64,000 nt of DNA from NCBI GenBank assembly GCA_026018925.1, contig JAKSZU010000004.1, positions 37,715,233 to 37,779,232 on the forward strand, written 5' to 3'. A program made the translations under genes and the position numbers. Origin of the DNA: Tupaia tana. Lineage: Eukaryota > Chordata > Mammalia > Scandentia > Tupaiidae. Shown here in pieces: positions 40,819 to 51,986 of the stretch. The first letter of the stretch is position 1. Every line of letters starts with the position of its first letter. Under the pieces are notes generated by a model. It did no database searches. It saw only the letters and a list, made by a program, of their open reading frames with translations, and was not told the DNA's origin.

Positions 40819-41053
40819 AAAGAGAGATTTTTGCTATAGGGCATGTGCACTCACTGGAGAGAGAGACAAAAAAGTGAAAAATCACCCCCTCGAAGGGGAG
40901 ATGGCCATGCCACAGTCCCTTCTCCATTGTCGTCTCAAGATCTTGGGCACACTCGTGTCTAGCATGAGGTTCAAGCCGCCGGGTCCAGGACTTGAACAGC
41001 AGTTGACTGCATGGGAATCCAGCAATATAACCATTACACCATCTCATGGCCTA
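40819..41053 (-). repeat. Second SINE at the same L1 site
   Basis: Older minus-strand A copy starting at the right-hand duplication of its neighbour. The younger SINE therefore entered next to the T-rich end of this one. Confidence 0.88.
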
Positions 41054-41693
41054 TGGATTATTCATTTTTTTAATATGTGAGCTGCTTGAGTTCCCTATAT
41101 ATTCTGGTCATCAATCTTTTCTGAGGAATAATCTGCAAATTATTTTTTGCCATTCTGTTGATGTAATTCCACTCATCTCTTTTGGGGACTATTGCTTGTG
41201 CTGTGGGAGTCTTATTTAAGAAATCTTTGCCTACTCCAACATCTTTAAAGATTTTCCTGTTTTCTACTAGTGGTTTATAGTTTGTGGCTTTACATTTAAA
41301 TCTTTGATCCATTTTGAGTTGATTCTTGTTAACAGTGAGAGACAGGCATCCAGTTTTATTTTTCTGCATATGGATATATCCAGTTCTTCCAACACCATTT
41401 GCTGAAAACATTTTTTCTCCACTGCACTGTCCTGTACCCGTTGTCAAAGATCATTTGGCTCTATGCTTTGGGGCTTATTTCTGCATTCTCTTTTCTGTTC
41501 CATTGATCTATATATCTATTTTTGTGCCAGTACCATGTTGTTTTGACTATCACCATATTGTAATATATTTTGAGTCAGATACTGAGAAACCTACTACTTT
41601 ATGGTTTTTTTTTTTTTTTTTGCTTTGGCGATATGGGGTCTTTTCTTTTGATTCCAGACAAGTTATAAGATTCTTTTCTATTTATGTGAAAAC

Positions 41694-42270
41694 AAGCTGA
41701 AAGCTTTCCCACTGGAAACTGGAAGACAAGACTTAACACTTTCTCCACTCTTTTACGACATAGTGCTGGAAGTCCTAGCCAATGCAATCAGACAGGGCAA
41801 AATAAAAGGCATGTGGATAGGAAAAGCAGAAGCTACACTGTCACTATTTGCAGATGACATGATTATATACATAGAAGATCCAAAGGAATCTATGCAAAAA
41901 AACTCCTAGAAGTGATAAATGAATTCAGTAAAGTAGCAGGATACAAAATCTATATACAAAAATGTACAGCATTATTATACACCAACAATGAAAAGACTGA
42001 GACAGAATCGAAGAAAGCAATCACATTTACAGTAGCCACGGGTAAGTAAGATATCTAGGAATAAATTTAACTACAGAGATGAAAGACCTCTATAAGAAAA
42101 ACTATGAAAAAGTGAAAAAAACAAATTGAGTATAAAATAAAATGAGGACATCATGTGTATTTGGATCAGAAGGTTCAATATAACCAAAAGGTCAGTTCTA
42201 TACCCAAATTAATTTCTCTATTTTCAGTGTAATTCTGATCCAATTGTCAGTGACATTTGTCACAAAAATC
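41694..42270 (+). repeat. Inner L1, inverted 5' part with RT motif
   Basis: Contains CTGAAAGCTTTCCC, GGAAGTCCTAGCCAATGCAA and TTTGCAGATGACATGATTAT, the FADDM-type RT active-site region of L1 ORF2, with stops and small losses. It runs to CCAATTGTCAGTGACATTTG and CACAAAAATCT, which in L1 order is directly before the start of the 3' part. Opposite orientation with adjacent order is the sign of twin priming. Confidence 0.8.
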
Positions 42271-42283
42271 TAAATCTTCCGTT

Positions 42284-42566
42284 GGGCTGGCCCTACAGCC
42301 TTGTAGTTATGGGAGCTAGGTTCTACACAGCTGACCATGACTCAAATGCTGGGCCTGGTAGCTTAAAAAAACATGCTGGGCATGTGCACATACATGCCCC
42401 AAATCCCAACAGGATGGAGAAGTGGAGAAGAAGGGATTGTGGCATGACCACACTCCATTAAAGGGTCATTTCCTGTTTTTTCCTGTTTCTCTGAAACAGG
42501 AAGGAGAAAGCATCCCATAACAGGGTGTGGTCATGCCACAATCATGCAATGTGCCCTCTGGCGATT
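42284..42566 (+). repeat. C-family SINE with fold-back duplication
   Basis: Head GGGCTGGCCCTACAGCCTTG, body CCCAACAGGATGGAGAAGTG and end GTGCCCTCTGGCGATTT. Between body and end there is an inverted copy of about 50 bases (42434-42488 against 42492-42543). Confidence 0.82.
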
Positions 42567-42733
42567 TAAAAACAAAAAGATTTTTAGACTTCTGTGCATC
42601 AAAGGATACGTTGAGTGAAAAAGCAACCTATGAAATGGGGTGAAAAATGTAAGTAATATATCTGGTAAGAGGTTAAAATCCAGACTATACAAAGAACTTC
42701 TATAAACCTGATTTTAAAGTGAGCAGAGAATTT

Positions 42734-42999
42734 GGAACCATCAGTTAGTGTAATGGCTATGTCGCTGGACTCCCACGTAGTCGACCGCGGTTTAAGTCCC
42801 AGACCTAGTGGCTTAAACTCACGCCGGGCGCGTGTGCGTGCGTGTCCAAGATCCTGAGAGGAGAATGGAGGAGAAGGGATTGTGGCATGGCCATCTCCCC
42901 TGGGGGGTGATTTCTCGCTTTCTGTCTCTCTGTCTCTGTCTTTCCAGCAAGCGCATGTGCCCTATAGCAAAAAAAAAAAAAAAATCTCAAAAAAAAAGA
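42734..42999 (+). repeat. A-family SINE in the outer L1
   Basis: Young copy with head GGAACCATCAGTTAGTGTAA and A-rich tail interrupted by TCTC. AGAGAATTT and AAAGAATTT form a short duplication. Confidence 0.93.
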
Positions 43000-43342
43000 A
43001 CAAAGAATTTGAATAGTTATTTCTCTAAAGAAGCTATATAAACGCCCAAGAAGATTTTGAAAAGATGCTCAAAATCACTAATCATTAGGAAAATACAATC
43101 AAAACCACAATGAGATTATTACCTTCCACCCATTAAGATGGCTATGTAAAAACAGCAAATATTCACTACTGGTGAGAATGTGGAGAAATTTAGAATCTTT
43201 GTACAATGTTGGAGGGAATGTAAAAAGGTGCAGCTACAGTAAAAAAGTGTGGTGGTTTCTCAAAAAATTAAAAATAGAATTACTGTACAATCCAGCAATT
43301 CCATTTCTGGGTATATACCCAACAGAATTGGAAGTGGAATCT

Positions 43343-43509
43343 GGGGCCAGTAGGTGGTGTGGTAATTAAGAGGCTGGACTCCCACATGGTCAACCACAGT
43401 TCAAGTCCCAAACCTGGCAGCTCGCTCGCTCTCTCTGTCCCTCTCTGGTCAAATTAAAATAAATAAAAATGAATAAATGAATAAATTTAAATAAAATAAT
43501 TTAAGAAAA
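43343..43509 (+). repeat. B-family SINE with exact 12-bp TSD
   Basis: GGGGCCAGTAGGTGGTGTGG head, CTCTCTGGTCAAATTAAAAT and AATAAATGAATAAATG tail. GAAGTGGAATCT of the L1 is repeated at 43331-43342 and 43510-43521. Confidence 0.96.
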
Positions 43510-43676
43510 GAAGTGGAATCTAAAAAAGATTTTTGCACACTTATGTTCAAAGCAGAATTATTCATAATATCAAAGAGGTAGAAACAACCCAAGTGTCCAT
43601 CAAGAGATGACTGGACCAAGAAAATTTGATATATACATACAATGGAATGTTATTCATCATTAAAAAGGAAATACTG

Positions 43677-43947
43677 GGAACAGCAGTTGGCCTAATGGCT
43701 ATGTCACTGGACTCCTATGTAGTCGAGTGTGTTTTGAGTCCAGGACCCGGTGGCTAAAACTCATGTTGGGTGCGTGTGCATGTATGCCCAAAATCCCAAG
43801 AGGAGAATGAAGGAGAAGGGACTGTAGTGTGGCCATCCCCTCTGGGAGGGTGGGGGGGTGATTTCTCTATTTCTGTCTCTGTCTCTGTCTTTCTTGCAAG
43901 CGCATGTGACCTATAGCAAAAAAAAAAAAAAAAAAAAACTCTCCAAA
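43677..43947 (+). repeat. A-family SINE in the outer L1
   Basis: Head GGGAACAGCAGTTGGCCTAA. AAAAAGGAAATACTG and AAAAAGGAAAAACTG are the flanking duplication. It abuts the next SINE. Confidence 0.93.
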
Positions 43948-43962
43948 AAAAAAGGAAAAACT

Positions 43963-44190
43963 GGGGCCAGCCCCTTGGCCTAATGCTTAAGGAAGCTAAA
44001 TCCCATATAGCCAACTGTATGGTTCAAATCCTGACCTCAACAGCTTGAAAAGCACACCAACCCTGTGTACATTCATGCCCAAAATTCCAATAAGAAGGAG
44101 AAATTCCCTTGGAGGATGCTTTCTACCTCTCCTCCCCTCCCCTTTGGTCAACACACATGCCCTCTGGCAAATAATAATATAATAATTAAA
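43963..44190 (+). repeat. C-family SINE in the outer L1
   Basis: GGGCCAGCCCCTTGGCCTAA head, CCCAAAATTCCAATAAGAAG body and CCCTCTGGCAAATAATAATA end. Confidence 0.88.
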
Positions 44191-44446
44191 AAGAAAATAC
44201 ACACTACAACATGGATGTGAGGATCTTATGCTAAGTGAGATAAGCTAGTCACACACACAAAAAAAAGTATGATTCTAATCATATGATGTACCCTGAGTCA
44301 TCGAACTCAGAAAGAATGGTTGCTACCAAGGCCTGTTACCAAGGCCTGGAAAAATGGGAAAACGGGGAGTTCTTGTTTAATGAGTATGGTGTTTCAGTTT
44401 TGCAAGATGAAAAGTTCTGGGGATTGGTTGTGCAACAATGTGAATA

Positions 44447-44621
44447 TGCTTTTTAAAAATATTATTCAAAAAGTATGCATGCATGCACAAGAGAAAGACA
44501 AACACCTTCAACGGCATCTCACCACACTGCAGTTCAAGCCTGGGCTCTGAAGCTGTGGTCCACCACATAGCCTCCAGCACTGCAGTTCAGTTTGCTACTG
44601 ACTGTACCACCAGACTGAGAC
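44447..44621 (-). repeat. Old C-type SINE remnant with 11-bp TSD
   Basis: Poorly kept inside (GTGGTACAGTCAGTAGCAAA at its head end), but CAATGTGAATA flanks it exactly at 44436-44446 and 44622-44632, which proves an insertion into the L1. Confidence 0.75.
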
Positions 44622-44683
44622 CAATGTGAATACAACTAACATTACTAAATTGTACACTTAAAAACGGTTAAGATGTGTTAAAA

Positions 44684-44686
<3 letters not shown>

Positions 44687-44731
<45 letters not shown>
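44687..44731 (+). repeat. Poly(A), 45 bases, end of outer L1
   Basis: An unbroken A run after AAGATGTGTTAAAATGT. Long for an element this diverged. Confidence 0.9.
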
Positions 44732-44734
<3 letters not shown>

Positions 44735-45999
44735 AATGCCTTAATGTGCTTCTTCCTCTGATTGCCTGCTCCAAATTGACTCTCCTCAATGAACATACTT
44801 TATTTTCAGGTTATTTCCTAGTAAAGCTACTCAGAGGCTTAGAAACCTGGTATGTGAATAAAATATTCTGAAAGCAGAAAGGTTAGCATTTCCTTTTGAA
44901 TTTAACTCAGATAGACCAAAGAGACTGGATATTTATTCATATGTACTATTCATACAAAGCATCTGTGTGGAAAACGGCATTTTTCTCTGACTACTGGGTC
45001 TTGATCAATTAATTGGATGCCATCCTTTTAAAACTGGGCAGACTTCTGGCTCTTGATTAGTTCCTATATGTATTTAGAAAGGAATTTTAATACATGTTTT
45101 CAAGAAAAAGTATTTATTTGACACCATTACAAAAATATTTAGGCACATAATTTTCATGTTTATGTCACCTGATTTACATATCTCAATCCTCAGTACTTTT
45201 TAAAAACACTAAAATGGTCATTTGGTAAATAGAATCTATATTGAAAAAATATTGTGAGAGGCTAACATTTGTAGACAAAAATCAGTTGATTATCAGCATG
45301 AGAAAGAAAACATCTGTAAACAAAATAATCTCTAAAACATTTTTGTGAGCTAATAAATCTAACCAGTAGATTTTTTTTTTAAAAAATATTTTCAAAAAAC
45401 CAAAACTTAAAAAGGATACTGTAGGAATCTCCCCGTACTATGCAGTGACACCCTAACAGTAATAACAGGAAGACAATTTTAAGAAAACAGGGATGATGTC
45501 AGTGACTCACATGCACTGGGAGCGAGAAAAGCCTGGGAGCAGGGGCAGCACACAGTCAAGTGCATTTAATTGGGAGAGGAAGAAGGAATGTCTGGCCTAT
45601 ACGGGAGCTACCTTCGGGTGACAAACTGAGAAAATGTTAACTGAATTACCATTTTGAAATATGATCATCTTCTAAGACAGCAGTTTTCCTTTTTTTGCAT
45701 ATCACCATAATATGAAAGTAACTTCATTAAAAAAAAAAAAGGATCACTTGCATCATACAATGATCATAATTGTATCTGGTGGGTACTTAAAAAAAAGAAG
45801 AGAGTGAAAAGAAGCTGTTATCAGAGCATTCTAGAGGCAACCAGCTATAGGGTTATGTTTTTCAGGAAATACACACACTGCCTAGGCCTACAGTATTTGA
45901 GGAGCACAAGAACCTTGTGAACCTTAAGAACCTCGTTTTACTCGCAGTCTCATCTTGAAATAGTGACCATAGCTACATTTGCTAAGTAGCTCATATGTA

Positions 46000-46120
46000 C
46001 TAAGCATTGTGCTAAGTAGTTTTATATCCATTATCTCATTTATTCTGAATACTTTTTCCTCAGGGAGAGAAAAGTCAATTATACCCTTGTTCATAGGAGG
46101 AATCAGTATTACACAGTTAT
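46000..46120 (+). repeat. MIR fragment
   Basis: ACTAAGCATTGTGCTAAGTA, GTTTTATATCCATTATCTCA and TTTATTCTGAATAC show MIR order clearly. Confidence 0.7.
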
Positions 46121-46191
46121 GGGGATGCAAGAATATGTGCAATAAAGGAGAAATGTAAGCTATTCAAAAAATTATAAAAGCCACATCACTT

Positions 46192-46461
46192 GGGACCAGC
46201 AGATGGCGTATGGCTACGTCATTGGACTCCCATTTGGTCAACCGCGGTTCGAGTCCTGGACCCGGTGGCTTAAACTCATGCCGGGTACGTGTACATGCAT
46301 GCCCTGGATTCTGGGAGGAGAGTGAAGGAGAAGGGATTGCAGCATGGCCATCCCCCCAGGGACTGATTTCTCACTTTCTGTCTCTCTCTGTCTTTCTGGT
46401 GAGCGCTTACGCCCTATAGCAAAAACCTCTCCAAAAAAAAAAAAAAAAAAGATGTATATAT
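46192..46461 (+). repeat. A-family SINE
   Basis: GGGACCAGCAGATGGCGTAT to CCCTATAGCAAAAACCTCTC plus A18. AGCCACATCACTT and AGCCATGTCACTT are its duplication. The only lineage SINE in the 5.3 kb before the SLC35D1 stop. Confidence 0.93.
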
Positions 46462-46669
46462 AGCCATGTCACTTATCTCAGAGCTAGAAAACTAAGTTAT
46501 GCAAGTCCCCTTAGATTAAAAAACAAAAATCAAAAATCAAACTTTAGCTCTTGCTCTGAAATCAGCAATGCTGTACAGGCAGCTATTGTGCACAATCACA
46601 GACTCCTTTCACCTGTTTCCTTTCTCTCAATTCTGGATCAGGCTACCACTTCTGGCTGAAGAATTATTT

Positions 46670-46790
46670 ACTCCTTCAGAGCAAGAACCATGTCCTATTC
46701 CTCTGTTTCCCAGAGTTTAGCAAAATGCCTGGCATACAACAGCCACTCATCAGATCTTCGCTCATTTAATGAGGCCATAATAATGAATGT
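46670..46790 (-). repeat. L2 3'-end fragment
   Basis: CAGAGCAAGAACCATGTCCT, TTTAGCAAAATGCCTGGCAT and CGCTCATTTAATGAGG are the antisense L2 end. Confidence 0.6.
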
Positions 46791-48042
46791 AAGGCAGGCC
46801 CAAAGTCCTAAGTACCGTCTATTCCAAACCAATCAAATGCGAAACTCTACTATTCTTTCTGTAAGTCTCTTACATCAGCTTTACTGACCAAAACCTTCCA
46901 TGGCTTTGAAAACTTGCATATGCACTTTTCTAAACCCACATGTAAGTTGGATCCTACAAATAACTGACTTGTAGAGAGCCACATAAGGCAATTAATCATG
47001 TGACAAGTTGGCAGCATGCGGTCTGACCAACCAAGGTTATTCCATCTGGTGGTGACTACAAGCAAATTGGCCAAAGAGGACTTCATTTTCATTAACTCTA
47101 AGAGGAGGAGCCATTAGTCATAGAATTTGGCTTTCAGATTCTCACTACAGCTCATCTCTCTCAGTGGGCAAATTAAGGATTGAAGTCTATACTGCTCTTT
47201 TTCTACCAGTAGACAGTTAATAGACCAAAGAGGTTTTGCCTAATAAGATATTAAACTTGCAGCAAAATCCAATCACTATGGAAGGAACCTGAGTATTAAG
47301 TAAGTATCTAGTGTTTTACACCACGACTGCAAATAATCACCCAAACTACAAAATTGGTGGCCAGTTTCCTCAATCTCCAACTTACCCAGGTTGTTCTCTC
47401 TTCTCTTGAAATGTTGGAGGCAGCTGAAGGAGTCATCCAGGAATCAAGTAATGGACAAGGAAAAGCTCTAAGTTGCTGTACTGCTCTGATCAGCCAGAAG
47501 GTTCAGAACAGGCCAGGGTCCTATGGTAGAGAAGCCTGGCACATGCACTTAGTGAAGCTATACCTATACGTGATTTTCTAAAATAAACCTGGAGAGGTGA
47601 CAGACTTCCAAGGGAACACGACCCCTAGGTTAAGCCCTAGTGAAACTTTAGTTCAAAGCCTCTTAAACATATCCAAAGGCCTTTCGTGACAAGAAATTTT
47701 ACAATACGAATTATTTCTAATGTCTAAGTTCCCTCCTTTTTGTGGCTGACAGCAGGAATGGGATTGCTAAAACTAGATTTCACTGTGCTCTTCCACTATA
47801 TCCAGGCAAAACCTGTCAGCAACATTCATAGGCAGAGGACATCTCAGTGGAAGTCAGCCTGGGAGCCAGGTAAGGGCTCCAGGATAGTGATCTGTCACTC
47901 TCCTTGATGTCCACAGTCTGTTCTTCTCTGACTGCAAATTCAGTAGACTGCTTGCTTCTTTGAAAGAGCTTGAGTTAACTAGGCTAGCACCTCTATTTCC
48001 TTACTCCCTTAGAGGTGAAGGGCAACTGGTTAATCAAATAGC

Positions 48043-48160
48043 AACATGGTTCAATGGAAAGAACATGGATTTCCACTTACTAGCAAGTCATCTACTTTCT
48101 CTGAGTCTTGTTTTCTCATTGGTAAAAGAGGAACAGTAAGACCTATCTGACACAAGATTC
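48043..48160 (+). repeat. MIR fragment
   Basis: AACATGGTTCAATGGAAAGA, AGCAAGTCATCTACTTTCTC and TTGTTTTCTCATTGGTAAAA follow MIR. Confidence 0.7.
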
Positions 48161-49261
48161 TCCCACTGGAATCTTCTCATGTCAGATGATGCTTAAAAAA
48201 AAAAAGAAAAAGAAAGAAAAAGAAAAAGAAGAAAGCATAAGGCTCTGATATGGAGCTTATTAACTTGGGCGGTGGCTGCAGGGCTAATTCTGGGAACACA
48301 GTGCCACTGGCCAGGCTTAATACAGACAAACCAACATCAGGGAAAAACATAAATATGAAAATGACCTCAGTATAATTTTTCAAGTAAAAAAAATCAAAAT
48401 TCTCCTGGCCTCCTGTTGAGACCAAAATATTGATTGCTTTGGTCAACAGAACCCAGTGAATTCCAAACCTAGTGAAATAGAAGCTAACATGCGTACCGAT
48501 GTAAAGGTATCCAGCCTCTTGTACACTGACTGCACAACTAGCCTCAGTAAACACACTTATTCCACAAAAATTAATAGTTATCTCTGAGCTAAGTCACTGG
48601 ACTGTTTAACATCCTCCTAAGAAGCAATTCAGGGAATGCCAATTCATGGCTGCTCTCCTAGGATATAGCACGGGTCTTGAGAGAAGCTGACAAGCTCATT
48701 AAGTGAGCCAAGAGGCACAGGCTTAAGTGGGAGTGTCCAATGGAAGGGAACTACTCATTGCTCGTGCCATTTGAGAAGGAAGAGAGATGATAGCACTCAC
48801 ACTGACACTGCTAGAGAAAGAACAAGCCTTGACCAGGTAAAATGTCTAACCAGTCTTTTCTCTCAACCAGTAAGTTCAGAAATGTGGGACCTCATCAGAT
48901 TGATCCAAAAATGGGTAAAAAAAAAAAAAAAAAGAGTAGCAACCAAACCCAGAAGAGGGAGCCATGGAGAAACAAAAGGTGGTCTCCTTGACTGTCTGCC
49001 ATTCTTATTCATAGGAAAGGCTGCACAGGTTCACAAAATGCAGTTCTTCACATGCACTTCATCTCACACTGCAGCATTTGGACCTAACCGTGGTGTGTAG
49101 CAAAGGCAGGTGCTTCCAATTCACTTACAGATTTGGTTTCTGAGAGCTGTCACCACTCACCCATAGTTACAATGTCTTCTGAATGGATTGACAGAGCTGA
49201 GTTCTCCATCTCACTTTAGTAACTGTGACAGGAGTGAAATCTTCCAACTATCCCCCCAAAT

Positions 49262-49330
49262 ACTCAGAATCCTCAGCACTTAGCAAAAACCCTTGCACAT
49301 ACACTCAATAGATTTCAGCTGAATGAGTCA
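49262..49330 (-). repeat. MIR/L2 3'-end fragment
   Basis: CTCAGCACTTAGCAAAAACC and CACATACACTCAATAGATTT, the antisense end of such repeats. Confidence 0.5.
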
Positions 49331-50001
49331 TGAACACATGAGCACAAGGCCCAATTCCTCTACCCTCCCATTATCCCCATCCTACACAACAGAGAGAGAA
49401 CAACATAATTTCAAGGAACACACTGCTCATCCCAAGAGTTCTCAGAGAAGCCAACACAGAAACAATACACTTCAAAGCCCTACATATTTTTTTAGTGCCA
49501 AAGTTGTTGTCCTTGGCAAATGCAGTGATGATATTACGACGACAATGCAATCATAACAAATAAAATTCAAAGAGAATTGCAGATATTCAGCTGCATTTCC
49601 AGTGAAGAAAGGCTAAACTGCCTCCAGACACAGCAATGACTGACTGACAGGCTCTGGTTGGAGCACATTATTTGCAGCTCTCAGGGACACCTGGATATCA
49701 AACTATAGAATAAAATATTTAAAAAACACTGATGTTTTGTTGTCGGCATAAAAGAAAAATAAATTAAAAAGCCCAGTACATTTTCCAGTCTGATATAAAT
49801 TAATTCACACAGCATATTTAAAATAGTCAATTATAAGTTTCTCTCATAAAATTTAAAAGGCAGCCATCAATCCTTGGATTGTGTGAGTGCAAAGGAATGG
49901 AATTTTCTTCATAATCAAGACACCTCAGTCTCTGCATAGGAAACGCCAGTGTTCCACGTTGAATAACGCCTTGGGCCTATGTCGTGGAAGCAATCCTCTG
50001 G

Positions 50002-50110
50002 TTACACTGCTCCCTTCCCCTTAATGTCCAGCTTGTTACTGGCTTCTGACTGCTTGTTCAGCTGCTCTTCGGTGAAAGTGATGTAGGAATACACCAGGCT
50101 CCCGGCAATA
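50002..50110 (-). CDS. SLC35D1: SLC35D1 last coding exon
   Basis: On the minus strand, GTGGGTTTCTGTTTTGCAG is followed by (S)[16 protein letters not shown], then [19 protein letters not shown] and TAA at 50002-50004. This is the C-terminus of the ER transporter that exchanges UDP-glucuronic acid and UDP-N-acetylgalactosamine for chondroitin sulphate synthesis; human loss causes Schneckenbecken dysplasia. [12 protein letters not shown] is the end of the last membrane helix; the tail is cytosolic. The first base completes a Ser codon begun in the upstream exon. Two changes from human as recalled (LNKQ for LSKQ, EASN for EANN). Confidence 0.95.
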
Positions 50111-50230
50111 CTGCAAAACAGAAACCCACCATCAGAGAGAGAGAAAGGAAAGAAGGAAGAGAGGGAAGAAGAGAGGATTGTTGGTTTGGGGTTAAACACT
50201 TTACAAAGTGTTTATCTCAAAATTTATAAC

Positions 50231-50450
50231 ACTGGTTCAGTCAATGGTGAGGTGGTTAAAGTAGCTGGGTTTCACATGGCTAACTGGGTGGTTCCAATCT
50301 CACACCAGGCACATGTACATGTATGCACAAAATCCTGAGAGGAGACAGAAATGAAGGAGAAGGGACTGCAGCATGACCAGTCACCTTAGAGGGTGCTGTC
50401 TCACTTTCCCTCTGCCTCTCTCCAATAAGCGCATGCACCCTCTGGCAAAT
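50231..50450 (+). repeat. C-family SINE with 16-bp TSD
   Basis: Head ACTGGTTCAGTCAATGGTGA (decayed), body AAAATCCTGAGAGGAGACAG, end CACCCTCTGGCAAAT. TCTCAAAATTTATAAC (50215-50230) and TCACAAAATTTATAAC (50451-50466) differ at one base. Confidence 0.9.
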
Positions 50451-50466
50451 TCACAAAATTTATAAC

Positions 50467-50790
50467 AAAATAATTAGATAAAGGATGTTTCACAGTGAGG
50501 AATTATATAAATTCATACAACAGAATACTATGCACCCATTAAAATGATATAAGACAACAACATCTTAAATGAGAAAAAAAAACTCACAAAACATTAAGTA
50601 TTGTTTAATCCCATATTTAAATGAACATGAATGTACATGGATCTGCATTGGAGTAGACAAAAGGCTGGAAGGAACACAAAGAATATCAGTAGTGGTTATG
50701 GCTGAACGATGAGATTATGGGTGATTTTTATTTATATTTTTTGCATTTTCAAAAATAAGCATTCAAGCAATTAAAAGGAATTTTCGATTA
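50467..50790 (+). repeat. Possible L1-like 3' remnant
   Basis: CAACAGAATACTATGCACCC, GGCTGGAAGGAACACAAAGA and TATCAGTAGTGGTTATGGCT are in the order of a common LINE 3' region. The family is not certain. Confidence 0.5.
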
Positions 50791-51183
50791 GATGAAAACA
50801 TCCCAATTAGTTAGTGAACATGTATACCCCGGGAGGTTCACAGAGGTCATTTCTCTCTGCTAGAAAGAAGTCCACAATGGGGAACTTATCTGAGCCCTCT
50901 TGATTGCTGGTACTTCTCACTTGCACATCACACCTACCACCAGGAAGGCTCACTCTCTGGGGACAGTGATTATCTCTGTCTGTTCTCTGCAGAGAACCTC
51001 AAATCCACCTGGGATACACATCTCCTGCCCCAATCACTCAGCTGAAAGTAAGCTAGGGGAGCTCTCAGATCCCACCCACCCAGTCTGCCCTGTCCTGCTC
51101 TGCTCTTCCACTGAGACTGCCACTCAGGACTGCGTGGAGTCCAGCCAGCTGGGCATCTGGCCTGGGCAATGGTTTCAAATGAT

Positions 51184-51310
51184 TCAGAGAGATTTTGCCT
51201 ATAGGGCGTGTACACTTGGGCAAGTTATTTCACCTTTCTGAAAGGTGATTTAATGAAATGACATAGTAAAGGTGGCTATCACATACTACGTAGTCAACCA
51301 ATACTAACTC
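51184..51310. repeat. SINE scrap followed by MIR-like DNA
   Basis: AGAGATTTTGCCTATAGGGC (minus-strand A tail) is about 34 bases long and then gives way to GGGCAAGTTATTTCACCTTT, which is MIR-like. Confidence 0.45.
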
Positions 51311-51632
51311 TCTACTTATTGCCTTTCCAGATATCGATTTATTTCTATTCCATTCTAAGAAAAGTTTTGGTCTTTGTACATACTTAAAACAAAAAAAAGT
51401 ATTTTAGTCACAGAAGTTTGGCCGGGATGTGGCCCATTCCATCTGCCTAAGGGTTTTAGGAATTTTCCCTGCAATAAATCTAGGGGGGAAAAAAAGACTC
51501 CCCAAATCTGTTCTGATATTCTTTGGAATTCACAGCCCTTCACAAGGACATGATTTGCTAAATTAACTGATTATCAAGCAAATGCTCTCCTTAAGATGAG
51601 AATTATGGTAAAGTCCTATGTACATATACAGG

Positions 51633-51886
51633 TTTTTTTTTTTTGTTAGTTTTTAACTGCCAGAGAACATGTGCACTCGCCATAGAGAGGCAGAGAGAGG
51701 AACAAAATATACTCCAAGAGGGTGTGGTCATGCCACCATCCCTTCTCCATTTCTCCATCCTGTCAGGATTTGGAACATGTGCATGCACACATACCTGAGG
51801 TGTTTTTCAAGCCACAGGGTGCAGATTCAAACCATGCTCAGCTATGTGTGGTCCAGCTCCCTTAAGTATTTGGCTATGGGGCCGGC
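51633..51886 (-). repeat. C-family SINE
   Basis: Minus-strand head GGCCGGCCCCATAGCCAAAT, body CCTGACAGGATGGAGAAATG, end TGTTCTCTGGCAGTTAAAAA. The clearest C body in the window. Confidence 0.9.
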
Positions 51887-51986
51887 CAGTCTCTCTCTCT
51901 CTCCATATATATACACACACACATACAGAGATATATTAAGTATATATACATTCATGTGTGTATATATACATAGTTATATATTTTTT
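51887..51986. repeat. Simple repeats (TC)n, (TA)n, (CA)n
   Basis: A CT run, then alternating TA/CA/TG steps and a T run next to the SINE head. Confidence 0.85.

Larger units (their letters stand above)
39402..41693 (-). repeat. Inner L1, 3' part (ORF2 to 3' end)
   Basis: Antisense L1: the 3' end faces left at a T-rich start, then TAATATTCCATTAGTATATA, GGTATCTCATTGTGGTTTTC, CATTTTGAGTTGATTCTTGT and CATTGATCTATATATC follow in reverse L1 order. It ends at the bases corresponding to TTCACATAAATAGAAAAGAA, where the inverted 5' part begins. Three SINEs are nested in it. Confidence 0.85.
42567..44731 (+). repeat. Outer L1, right part to poly(A)
   Basis: From GACTTCTGTGCATCAAAGGA through AATCACTAATCATTAGGAAA, CAATTCCATTTCTGGGTATA, ATACAATGGAATGTTATTCA and AACATGGATGTGAGGATCTT to a 45-base poly(A) at 44687-44731. 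This is the L1 ORF2 end and 3' UTR. Five or more SINEs are nested in it. Confidence 0.88.
44732..50001 (-). other. SLC35D1: Probable SLC35D1 3' UTR and flank
   Basis: Lies directly after the SLC35D1 stop codon on the minus strand. Only one lineage SINE occurs in 5.3 kb, against about one per kb elsewhere, which suggests a transcribed, constrained 3' UTR. Minus-strand AATAAA signals are at 46038, 45113, 44932 and 44799 (plus-strand TTTATT). Which one is used is unknown, so the UTR end is not fixed. Confidence 0.5.

Noticed and set aside
48177-48554. 125-codon minus-strand frame near SLC35D1
   Set aside because: Ends in a purine-run-derived Phe stretch and shows no likeness to SLC35D1 or any family; lies in the presumed 3' UTR.
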